Assembly (NCBI GenBank): GCA_947588965.1
Contig: CANQAN010000008.1
Coordinates: forward strand, 16,930 to 80,929
Origin: an uncultured Helicobacteraceae bacterium
GTDB taxonomy: Bacteria; Campylobacterota; Campylobacteria; Campylobacterales; Helicobacteraceae
Length of the DNA stretch: 64,000 nt
Direction of reading: 5' to 3'
Shown: one piece after another, positions 9,104-16,339 of the stretch
Numbering within the stretch: position 1 is the first letter of the stretch
Layout of the letters: each line of letters begins with the position of its first letter
The notes under the pieces: model-generated
What the model was told of the DNA's origin: nothing
Seen by the model: only the letters and a program-made list of their open reading frames with translations
Database searches by the model: none
Translations under genes and position numbers: made by a program

Positions 9104-10578
9104 TCACTCATATAATGCGCACCTATGGAAAAATCGCGCTTGAGGGCAGATTCTATGATGTTTTTTGCACTCATTAAACGCAAACGCAACAGACGTCCCA
9201 CTCCGCTTTGCAACATCACTTCAACACCGCCTAATGCCTCATTAAGTCCCGATTTTTTGCGGATGATTCCAACTTTATTCCACATAAGATTCCTTAGGAT
9301 CTTTTTGAGATTCTCATCTTGCTCATTTTGTAAAGGCTCTGTGTGGAGCAAAAACTCTCTTGTTTTTTTGTTTTGATGGCTTTTTCCTAAAATGTCTTGT
9401 GCGCTACGTCTTGAAAAGACTAAGCCCTCTAAGAGAGAGTTTGAGGCGAGGCGATTGGCACCATGGACTCCTGTGCAAGCACATTCACCCACGGCATAGA
9501 GATTCTCCATGCCAACGACTTTTCCGACATAGTCTGTTTGGATTCCTCCCATAGAATAGTGAAATGCAGGGGAAATCGGAATCTTATCTTTGGGCAAATC
9601 AAAGCCAAAGGCACTAAGATTGCGCGCGATGTTTGGAAAACGTTCATAAAAAAAATCCTTTGAAAAGGCACTAAGATCCAAATACACTTCTTTGTATTCT
9701 GGCGCGGAATCTTTATATTGGGATTCTAGTGCGAGCTTGTATTCAAAGATGCTCCTTGCGACTTTGTCACGTGGTGCGAGTTCGCCTTGTGCATCATAAT
9801 CAAACAAAAAGCGTTTGCCAAAATAATCCACAATCTGCGCCCCCTCTCCGCGCAAGGCTTCGCTTAAGAGCATTTTACGCGCATAGGGCGTTTTGACAAA
9901 TACGGTGGGATGGAATTGCAACATTTCCATATCTTTGAGTTTCAGCCCATTTTCTAAAATCATTCCATGCAATTCGCTAGAAATCGTGTAGGCGTTTGTG
10001 TGATATTCAAAGAGCGCACCAACGCCACCATTTGCAAGAATGATGTGGTTGGCATAGAGATTGTAATTGCCCCTTTTTGTTAAAACACTCACGCCATAGC
10101 AATGCCCATCTTCAATCAAGAGTTGTGTGACTGTGGCGTTTTTCCACAATGTATGCGAGACTTGCGCGATGAGATGCGTATGCAGTACGCGTCCTGTGGA
10201 ATCTCCACCTGCATGAATGATTCGTGAAGTGCTGTGTGCAGCTTCTTTTGTGAATAGTAAATTTCCTTGTGCGTCTTTGTCAAAGGGAATGGCACGTTCA
10301 ATCAAATCATCTAAAATCTCTAAACTCTCTTTGCTAAGAGCCTTCACTGCCTCAATATCGCACAATCCCGCTCCAGCATTGAGTGTATCTTCTATATGAG
10401 AGGTAATATCTTCTGTATTTTTTGCAACAGCGATTCCTCCTTGCGCATAGAATGTGTTGCATTCCCAAGGCTGATCTTTACAGAGAATGAGGACTTTAAG
10501 GTGTTTGGGGAGATTCAAGGAAGCATATAATCCCGCAACACCGGCACCGACAATAATCACATCAAAATTCATGGTCAT
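9100..10578 (-). CDS. nadB: L-aspartate oxidase
   Basis: This 492-residue flavoprotein oxidises L-aspartate to iminoaspartate, the first step of de novo NAD synthesis. The N-terminal FAD-binding Rossmann motif is GAGVAGLYASLNL (about residues 11-23). The substrate region contains HSTSRIIHAGGDSTG, and PISPAFHYSMGGI plus GECACTGVHGANRLASNSLLEGLVF are the C-terminal FAD-contact motifs of the succinate dehydrogenase/fumarate reductase flavoprotein family. Two in-frame ATGs (10578 and 10572) are possible. The first overlaps the stop of the small upstream lipoprotein ORF as ATGA, suggesting coupling. Confidence 0.94.
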   Translation of the reverse strand: MTMNFDVIIVGAGVAGLYASLNLPKHLKVLILCKDQPWECNTFYAQGGIAVAKNTEDITSHIEDTLNAGAGLCDIEAVKALSKESLEILDDLIERAIPFDKDAQGNLLFTKEAAHSTSRIIHAGGDSTGRVLHTHLIAQVSHTLWKNATVTQLLIEDGHCYGVSVLTKRGNYNLYANHIILANGGVGALFEYHTNAYTISSELHGMILENGLKLKDMEMLQFHPTVFVKTPYARKMLLSEALRGEGAQIVDYFGKRFLFDYDAQGELAPRDKVARSIFEYKLALESQYKDSAPEYKEVYLDLSAFSKDFFYERFPNIARNLSAFGFDLPKDKIPISPAFHYSMGGIQTDYVGKVVGMENLYAVGECACTGVHGANRLASNSLLEGLVFSRRSAQDILGKSHQNKKTREFLLHTEPLQNEQDENLKKILRNLMWNKVGIIRKKSGLNEALGGVEVMLQSGVGRLLRLRLMSAKNIIESALKRDFSIGAHYMSD

Positions 10579-10724
10579 TGTCCTGCAGATTCTTGTGTGT
10601 TTTGTTTGGCTCTGAAGGGATCGTCTTTAAAGCCACAGCCTGTGCTGAAGATTGCAAGAAATAAAAGGAATAAAATCTGTGCTATAATAAGGACATGAAA
10701 AGTGCTTCGGAAGTCTTGGGACAT
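10575..10724 (-). CDS. Small putative lipoprotein (LptM/YifL-like)
   Basis: This is an unlisted ORF of up to 49 residues. It contains a strongly hydrophobic stretch (ILFLLFLAIF) followed directly by a lipobox-like FSTGC and then GFKDDPFRAKQ. That is the architecture of very small lipoproteins such as LptM/YifL, where a CGxK motif follows lipidation. The only in-frame ATG is at 10724, inside the divergent neighbouring gene and overlapping it by 30 bp, so the true start may differ. The TGA overlaps the nadB ATG. The function is not known. Confidence 0.5.
   Translation of the reverse strand: MSQDFRSTFHVLIIAQILFLLFLAIFSTGCGFKDDPFRAKQNTQESAGQ
10683..10688 (+). promoter_or_regulatory. Candidate -10 element for the DciA-like gene and uvrC
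   Basis: A perfect TATAAT sits only 6 bp before the ATG at 10695. If it is used, the transcript would start at or within a few bases of the start codon and be nearly leaderless. No Shine-Dalgarno sequence other than a short AAGGA fits in between. Confidence 0.45.
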
Positions 10725-11168
10725 GTTTTAGAATCTCCTTTGTTTGAGAAAATGAATGATTACAGAGCGATAGCGTATTTTATCCGCTTAATGCCCCCTA
10801 GCATAAAGATGGGAATCGCATTTGGTTATCGCAAAAATAATGTATTGTTTTTCGCCCTTAAACGTTCTGGTTTTCAGCAAGAATTTTACAATAAAAATAA
10901 TGTTCTGAATCAAATGCTCAAAAAATATCAAGAAGAAAAAGGAGTTCTTGTAGGGGTTGATAAAATTCAGACGTTTGTAAAGCGCTCACTCTATCAAGAG
11001 GAAATTAAAAAGAATGCAGCAAACAAGCCTACACAAAATTATGGGGAATTAAGCGCGGGTACATTTGAAAATTTAGCCACAGTGGAGAAAATTCATGAGA
11101 TTTTTGAAGAAATACGAGAGATTATTTTGAGGAATAAAGAGCGCGACGCACAAGAGGCGTCAGATTAA
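10695..11168 (+). CDS. DciA-like (DUF721-type) protein upstream of uvrC
   Basis: This soluble protein has 157 residues. The first 90 or so resemble the DUF721/DciA fold: a short helix with a leucine-rich opening, a central beta strand segment (NNVLFFALKRSGFQQEF) and a following helix with NQMLKKY. DciA proteins load the replicative helicase DnaB, but the similarity here is judged by pattern only. The C-terminal third is charged and probably helical. It ends one base before uvrC and is surely cotranscribed with it. Confidence 0.45.
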   Translation: MKSASEVLGHVLESPLFEKMNDYRAIAYFIRLMPPSIKMGIAFGYRKNNVLFFALKRSGFQQEFYNKNNVLNQMLKKYQEEKGVLVGVDKIQTFVKRSLYQEEIKKNAANKPTQNYGELSAGTFENLATVEKIHEIFEEIREIILRNKERDAQEASD

Positions 11169-11169
11169 A

Positions 11170-13005
11170 ATGGATTCTGCTTCACTCCAACCTCTATCAC
11201 AAGCACTTTTAGAGACGATTAAAAAAGTTCCTAATAAGAGTGGCGTTTATCATTATTTTGACAGCTCTGGTCGGCTCTTATATGTCGGAAAGGCAAAGAA
11301 TCTCAAAAATCGCATCAAGAGTTATTTCCGCTTCAGTCCGCATCTCGCTCCCGCTCCAAATTTGAGTTTGCGCATAGCAAAAATGGTGTCCCAAATCGCA
11401 CAAATGCGCTACCTTATCGTAGAAAATGAAAATGATGCGCTCATTTTGGAAAATTCCCTCATTAAGCAACTTAAACCCAAGTATAATATACTGCTGCGCG
11501 ATGATAAGACTTACCCCTATTTGTGTGTGGATTTGCAAGAGGATTTTGCGCGTATCAATCTTGTGAGGAAAATCAAAAAAACACAGGGATTGCGCTATTT
11601 TGGTCCCTTTTCAAGCGGGGCTAGGGAGCTTTTGGATTCCCTCTATGAGACTTTTCCGCTTGTGCAAAGGGAATCTTGTAAAAGGGGCAAAAAAGCCTGT
11701 TTGTTTTATCAGCTTAAAAGTTGCTTGGCACCTTGTGAGGGGAGGATTTCTAAGGAAGCATATAATGAGATCTTACAAAAGGCTATTGAATGCATTGAGA
11801 ATCCCAAAAAGATTCTTGTTAAACTTGAGGAAAAGATGCAATCTCTCTCCGATGAATTGCGCTTTGAAGAGGCGTTGATATTGCGCGATAGAATCGCAAA
11901 GATTAAACAACTCAATCCTCTCTCATCTGTGGATTTTGCAGAATTGCTTGATTTGGACATTTTTGCTCTTGTTTGCGAGGAGAAAAATGCTGTTTTAATC
12001 AAGCTCTTTATGCGTAATGGAAAGATTATCTCCAGCGCGACACACAATATTAGAAGCGAAAATGGATTTGATGAATGTGCCATCTACAAACAAGCTATTT
12101 TGAATTATTATTCAAATTCCCTGCCCATTTTGCCAAAGCAGATTCTTATTCCTCATGATTTAGGAGAACATAAAGAAGAATTGGAGAATTTTTTACGCCA
12201 ACAAACGGGGAAGAAAATTTCTATCGTCTCTCCAAAAAGTGGAGACAAAAAACATCTGTGCGATTTAGCACTTCAAAATGCCAGAGAAATTTTGCGACTG
12301 GAAAGAGACACAGAAAATGAGATTTTTCAAGCCCTAAAGGATCTTTTTGCATTACAGAATGTACCCTATCGTTTTGAAGTTTTTGACACCTCGCATCACA
12401 GAGGGATGCAATGTGTCGGAAGCATGATTGTTTATGAAGGAAATGCTTTTCAAAAAGATTCCTATCGCCATTATATCTTAGAGGGGAGAGATGAATATGC
12501 TCAAATGCAGGAAATGTTAGAGCGCAGAATTCGAGATTTCAAACAAGAATCCCCGCCTGATTTATGGATTTTAGATGGAGGAAGCGGACAAATTAATATC
12601 GCCAAAACATTGCTAGAGAGTGTTGGAATCAATCTTCAAGTTATCGGAATCTCAAAAGAGAAAATAGACAACAAGGCGCACCGCGCTAAGGGAAGCGCAA
12701 GGGATATTTTGCGCGATGAAAGCGCAAGGGTTTATAGGCTTCCTCCGAGCGATAAACGACTGCAGTTTGTCCAAAAACTGCGCGATGAGGCGCATAGATT
12801 TGCCATCACATTCCATCAAAAGCAAAAACAAAAAACAATGCGACAATCAAGAATTCTCGCCATCAAAGGTGTCGGAGTAGCGACACAAAACAAACTGCTA
12901 AGTTTCTTTGGTAGTTTTGAGAGCTTACAAAATGCTTCTTTGCAAGACTTAGAAAAGGTGCTATCAAAGCACTTAGCACATGATGTGTTCTTAGCTTTGC
13001 ATTAA
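11170..13005 (+). CDS. uvrC: Excinuclease ABC subunit C
   Basis: This 611-residue nuclease makes both incisions in nucleotide excision repair. The N-terminal GIY-YIG domain has SGVYHYFDSSGRLLYVGKAKNLKNR split as GVYHYF and LYVGKAK (about residues 23-45). A UvrB-binding UVR motif (LSDELRFEEALILRDRIAKI) lies near residue 230. The RNase H-like C-terminal nuclease has VFDTSHHRGMQCVGSMIVYE and WILDGGSGQ. A helix-hairpin-helix region (IKGVGVATQNKLLSFFGSF) ends the protein. It follows the DciA-like gene by one base and converges with the next gene, overlapping it by four bases. Confidence 0.96.
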   Translation: MDSASLQPLSQALLETIKKVPNKSGVYHYFDSSGRLLYVGKAKNLKNRIKSYFRFSPHLAPAPNLSLRIAKMVSQIAQMRYLIVENENDALILENSLIKQLKPKYNILLRDDKTYPYLCVDLQEDFARINLVRKIKKTQGLRYFGPFSSGARELLDSLYETFPLVQRESCKRGKKACLFYQLKSCLAPCEGRISKEAYNEILQKAIECIENPKKILVKLEEKMQSLSDELRFEEALILRDRIAKIKQLNPLSSVDFAELLDLDIFALVCEEKNAVLIKLFMRNGKIISSATHNIRSENGFDECAIYKQAILNYYSNSLPILPKQILIPHDLGEHKEELENFLRQQTGKKISIVSPKSGDKKHLCDLALQNAREILRLERDTENEIFQALKDLFALQNVPYRFEVFDTSHHRGMQCVGSMIVYEGNAFQKDSYRHYILEGRDEYAQMQEMLERRIRDFKQESPPDLWILDGGSGQINIAKTLLESVGINLQVIGISKEKIDNKAHRAKGSARDILRDESARVYRLPPSDKRLQFVQKLRDEAHRFAITFHQKQKQKTMRQSRILAIKGVGVATQNKLLSFFGSFESLQNASLQDLEKVLSKHLAHDVFLALH

Positions 13006-13481
13006 AAACCGCCAAAATACCTAACCGCACCGACTTTTTGATTCACTTGATTGAGGAGTTTGAGGCTCTCTTGCGTGAGATTTTGATTCTGCAAGAGGGT
13101 CTTTGTCTGCCCTACATCAAGCTGTGGATTGAAGCGATACAATACATCAAAGCCCGCCTTTTCTTCTTGACTTAAGATTCCATTTTCAGCCATGGCATTT
13201 CCGAGATTTTCCAAAGTACCACTAAAATTGTATGCAAACTTCTGAAGTGTTTTGAGATCGTTGCTTAGAGTGAAAGAATCCTCTTCAAGCTGTCTGATTG
13301 TCTGGTCTGAAAAATCAAACAAATCCTTGATTTCTTGCGTTTTTTCTGTTTTTTGTGTGTTGAAAATCGCGCTTGAATCTCTATTGAAATAGCCCGAAAT
13401 ATCTGTCTGATTTGTCGTTGTTTTATCATAAGCTTGACTCAACAATCCCCAAGTTTGATTGCTTTTACTATCAACATTCAT
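13002..13481 (-). CDS. Hypothetical protein, Asn/Gln-rich
   Basis: I do not recognise this 159-residue protein. It has no signal peptide, membrane segment or cysteine, and is rich in Asn, Gln, Thr and Asp. The first 50 residues look disordered. The rest is predicted helical with repeated leucines, and the sequence ends in VGAVRYFGGF. The ATG at 13481 follows an AAAGGAAAAG site. It lies at the end of the cutA-linked minus-strand run and overlaps the uvrC stop by four bases in convergent orientation. Confidence 0.7.
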   Translation of the reverse strand: MNVDSKSNQTWGLLSQAYDKTTTNQTDISGYFNRDSSAIFNTQKTEKTQEIKDLFDFSDQTIRQLEEDSFTLSNDLKTLQKFAYNFSGTLENLGNAMAENGILSQEEKAGFDVLYRFNPQLDVGQTKTLLQNQNLTQESLKLLNQVNQKVGAVRYFGGF

Positions 13482-13538
13482 TGCTTTTCCTTTAAAGTGA
13501 AATCACTTGAGAAAAAGCAAATTGCGTTCCAAAAACAA

Positions 13539-13901
13539 CTAAAAATTCCGCTTAGAATCCCAACACCATTTTTGATATTGCTTAGAAACCTTGCATAAAG
13601 GGATTCCAATAATTTCTGGAAGAGAGTAAGAGTGATGTGCTAAGATGAGTTTCTGGAGTTTTTTGAAGTCTTTTTTAAATACTTTAAAATGAAGTAAAAT
13701 TTCCTCTTCACACACTGCCTTAGGTTTGGAATCTCTGTGCTTAGAATCATTTTGTTTGAGAGATTCTTCACACCAAAAATAATGGCTCTTAATAGTGCTT
13801 TGATGGACACACGCGCTCAAATGGCACTCCAAAGCGATTTTAATGAGAGTCTCTGCGTTTTCTCGTGTCGTTGTGGTTTGTAAGAGCATTAATTTAGACA
13901 T
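13539..13901 (-). CDS. cutA: Divalent-cation tolerance protein CutA
   Basis: This 120-residue member of the CutA1 family is a trimeric ferredoxin-like-fold protein linked to divalent metal tolerance. The opening MLLQTTTTRENAETLIKIALE corresponds to the conserved beta1-alpha1 unit. CHLSACVHQSTIKSHYFW covers strand 2 with the conserved substrate cleft, although the usual N(V/I)xPxxSxYxW form has diverged. A KSHYFWCEES stretch and HSYSLPEIIGIP match the family core. An insert of about 20 polar residues (SLKQNDSKHRDSKPKAVCEE) replaces the short loop seen in other CutA proteins. Its start overlaps the upstream stop by one base. Confidence 0.85.
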   Translation of the reverse strand: MSKLMLLQTTTTRENAETLIKIALECHLSACVHQSTIKSHYFWCEESLKQNDSKHRDSKPKAVCEEEILLHFKVFKKDFKKLQKLILAHHSYSLPEIIGIPLCKVSKQYQKWCWDSKRNF

Positions 13902-14185
13902 TAATCTTCTTTGTTGCGCTCACCAAGACGTTTTTTCTTTTCTTCTAGAGCCTTTTTTTTCTCTTCTTGTCGCATTTTTTCAAGATTGCGTTGGCGTTCT
14001 TTGGAATGTCTGTATTTTTCTATAAATTCTTGTCGTTCTGTTTGACTTTGGTAGGCGATAGGGCGGATAAAAAATATCACAAGCATGAGGACAAAAAAGA
14101 ATATAGCAGTCTCTTGATTGTTGGTTAGGTGATACCAAGCCATCGCAACAATGAGCGATAAAAAAACCTTTAATGCATTAACCAT
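13901..14185 (-). CDS. Small membrane protein with basic coiled-coil tail
   Basis: This 94-residue protein has two hydrophobic segments (about residues 5-20 and 27-42), then a strongly charged Lys/Glu/Arg helix from about residue 50 to the C terminus with heptad-like spacing. I do not recognise the family. The stop overlaps the cutA start (TAATG), and it begins 8 bp after the HdrB-like gene, so it belongs to that operon. Confidence 0.7.
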   Translation of the reverse strand: MVNALKVFLSLIVAMAWYHLTNNQETAIFFFVLMLVIFFIRPIAYQSQTERQEFIEKYRHSKERQRNLEKMRQEEKKKALEEKKKRLGERNKED

Positions 14186-14193
14186 AGAGAATC

Positions 14194-15012
14194 CTATAAC
14201 ATTAATGGTGGGATTTTATGCTGAGCAAATCGCAACTCTTGTGCGCTTATTTGTGGGAAAAGAGCCAAAATGACTTGTGGTATAAACAAAATAGGAATCT
14301 CGGCTAAATCCCTTCCTGCTGTGCTTTGTAGTTTCTTGCAATGTCCATCTAGAAGTTCAAATTGACTGATGTTTTGTGTGAGAATGAAATCCACACCGCA
14401 ATCCACCATGGCATAATAATCCGTCGCTCCCATTTTGTAGGCAAGATGCGGATTCGTCTCTAGGAGATAGGCATAGCTCTCTTTAAAAAACGGCAAGATT
14501 TTTAATCCCGTGAGATCCTCTATGCGCTCTATGATCTGCGATTCTTTGAGCCCGTTTTCAAGCTCTCTGTCTATCAAAAATGCACACCTAAAGCCACTCC
14601 AGCGACGTGGCTTAATCTCTGCTCTCTTAAGAGAGCTTAGCATGATTTCTGGCGCGAAAGCAAAGGTGTTTTCTAACTCTAAAATGTCAATTTCTCTTGT
14701 GGATTCTTTCATTAAGGATTCCCTGAATTCTGAATTTTCATAGAATAATTTAAAGAAATGGGCAAAGGACAGAAGTGTCTGTGAATCGCAGACGAATAGT
14801 TTTTGTTTGTCATTTAACGCATTTTGAAAGACCCTTAAAAGATTTTTGTGAAATTCTAAGGGCGCAAGAAAAGGCAAAAACTTCTCTTCTAAGGGGAGTC
14901 TTTCTGTCTTTACAAAGGAGATTCCTAGCTTCTCGCACAATAACTTAACATTATGTGTTAAGATTTCAGAGGATTGATAGAGTGAATTCTGCACTAAAAC
15001 ATAAGATTCCAT
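14194..15012 (-). CDS. HdrB/SdhE-like protein lacking the CCG cysteine motif
   Basis: This 272-residue protein has the layout of HdrB/SdhE-type subunits that carry cysteine-rich CCG domains. The opening MESYVLVQNSLYQSSEIL and LLCEKLGI match the start of such proteins. The C-terminal half (AYKMGATDYYAMVDCGVDF, then ISQFELLDGHC and IPILFIPQVILALF) follows the second CCG domain. The conserved CX(n)CCGX(n)CxxC ligands are missing; only isolated cysteines remain. The ATG at 15012 is preferred over one at 15033 because AAAGGACAG precedes it. It is paired with the SdhB-like gene, ten bases away. The function is unknown; the fold assignment is inference. Confidence 0.55.
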   Translation of the reverse strand: MESYVLVQNSLYQSSEILTHNVKLLCEKLGISFVKTERLPLEEKFLPFLAPLEFHKNLLRVFQNALNDKQKLFVCDSQTLLSFAHFFKLFYENSEFRESLMKESTREIDILELENTFAFAPEIMLSSLKRAEIKPRRWSGFRCAFLIDRELENGLKESQIIERIEDLTGLKILPFFKESYAYLLETNPHLAYKMGATDYYAMVDCGVDFILTQNISQFELLDGHCKKLQSTAGRDLAEIPILFIPQVILALFPQISAQELRFAQHKIPPLML

Positions 15013-15022
15013 TGTCTGTCCT

Positions 15023-15775
15023 TTATTTTGCATATGCTTTTAAGATTTTTGATTTGAAGTTTTGAATCTTTTTGTCCTCACAAATATCAAACAAAATCAT
15101 CTTAAACTCTTGGATGCACACATCAAATTTCGCATCTTGTGGGAAAAGGTAGGTTTGCAAATTTTGCGCATTGAGGATTCCATTTTCCAGATCGCAAACT
15201 TGCTCTAAAATCTCTGTTGTCTTGTGTTTTGCATACAAAGAGGCCGCTAGGATAAAATAGGCTTCACCTAAATAATCTTGATTTTCCACACTCAATGGAG
15301 TTGCATAGGCAAAGGGCAAAAACGAGAGCAAAAACGTCTCCACCAAGTCTTGAGTGTTCATTTTTTCTGTTTTGATTTCTTTGAAATTGAAGTTTCTAAA
15401 AATACTGTGTGTTTCATCGGCTGCGAGTTCATCAAGCCCTAATCTCCTAAGTGGCGTGAGTTTTTGCAGAAAATAATCTGTGTTGATTGTCAAATCTTTG
15501 AGTGCAAGATGTGGATTGAGTGGCTCTATTTTCCATTCTTTACCAAACCTTTTATACAAGGCATCAATAGGTAAATCAAAGTCAAAAACCACCACATCGT
15601 TAATTTTGAATCCATAGGCACTGTAGTGATACTCATAGAGTTCGTGCTGTATGATTTGTAATAGTTCTAGCAGGGATTTTTCGAGATCGATTTCAACAGA
15701 CAATTTCGCAAAATAGGGCAAATAATCTGTTTTAACATCAAAACGAAATAACTCCAAATCAATCTTTTTTTCCAT
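15023..15775 (-). CDS. SdhB/FrdB-like protein without Fe-S cysteines (DUF5644-like)
   Basis: This 250-residue protein looks like the 2Fe-2S domain of succinate dehydrogenase/fumarate reductase iron-sulfur subunits with the cluster removed. LFRFDVKTDYLPYFAKLSVE (residues 9-28), SLLELLQIIQHE (34-45), YGFKIND (54-60) and IEPLNPHLALKDL with YFLQKL (83-106) align in order with the SdhB pattern. None of the four cluster cysteines is present. The C-terminal half has only three scattered cysteines instead of CxxCxxC groups. It lies immediately before the HdrB-like gene. I infer a repurposed, non-redox pair; the function is not known. Confidence 0.55.
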   Translation of the reverse strand: MEKKIDLELFRFDVKTDYLPYFAKLSVEIDLEKSLLELLQIIQHELYEYHYSAYGFKINDVVVFDFDLPIDALYKRFGKEWKIEPLNPHLALKDLTINTDYFLQKLTPLRRLGLDELAADETHSIFRNFNFKEIKTEKMNTQDLVETFLLSFLPFAYATPLSVENQDYLGEAYFILAASLYAKHKTTEILEQVCDLENGILNAQNLQTYLFPQDAKFDVCIQEFKMILFDICEDKKIQNFKSKILKAYAK

Positions 15776-15823
15776 CTTTTCCCTCCTGTCTTGTCAATAA
15801 AATGCGCAAAAAAGTGCAGTCAA

Positions 15824-16321
15824 TCATTTTTTAAACCTTTTATTTTTGGGATTAGACAATAATGCACGCAAGGAATTATTAATGCCATCTTTTTCTTTTT
15901 TTGTCGCTTTGGGCAGAATTTCTTGATTGTGCGCAAACATTGCGAGTAGATTCACATATAAGACAAAATCAGATGACAATTTTTCAACCAAATGATCGGT
16001 ATTAGGCAACAATATCTGCACGATACATTCTAAAGGCACTGTGACGAAACTGCCCGTATTGTCTTCTCCAAAACCAGCCTCAAAGTAGAGATTCCCCATG
16101 CTTAATTCCAAACTCTCAAAAGTGTAGCCTGCAAGAATAAAAACGGTCAAATCACTAAAAGAGTTGCTAATGGATTCTGGCAATAAGGGGTCAAATTTCA
16201 CGCATTTTAAGTTGCAGAGAATGGAAAAATTGATTTTTTTGCGCATTAAATAGTCCAAAATTTCTTGACAATGCTTGGTGCGCATGGTTTGAAATTTTCT
16301 GTCTTTTAATAAAGCATCCAT
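15824..16321 (-). CDS. Hypothetical protein, possibly SspB-like
   Basis: This 165-residue soluble protein has a central stretch (about residues 80-115: GNLYFEAGFGEDNTGSFVTV, then PLECIVQILL) resembling the ClpXP adaptor SspB, in which substrate-binding strands carry a FxARFxG-like motif followed by VPxxAVxxI. The N terminus is a basic helix and the C terminus a lysine-rich tail, also seen in SspB-type adaptors. The similarity is by eye only. It sits 18 bp after pepF, another proteolysis gene. The start is ATG at 16321 with AGAGGGA upstream. Confidence 0.4.
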   Translation of the reverse strand: MDALLKDRKFQTMRTKHCQEILDYLMRKKINFSILCNLKCVKFDPLLPESISNSFSDLTVFILAGYTFESLELSMGNLYFEAGFGEDNTGSFVTVPLECIVQILLPNTDHLVEKLSSDFVLYVNLLAMFAHNQEILPKATKKEKDGINNSLRALLSNPKNKRFKK

Positions 16322-16339
16322 ATTATCCCTCTAATAAAG

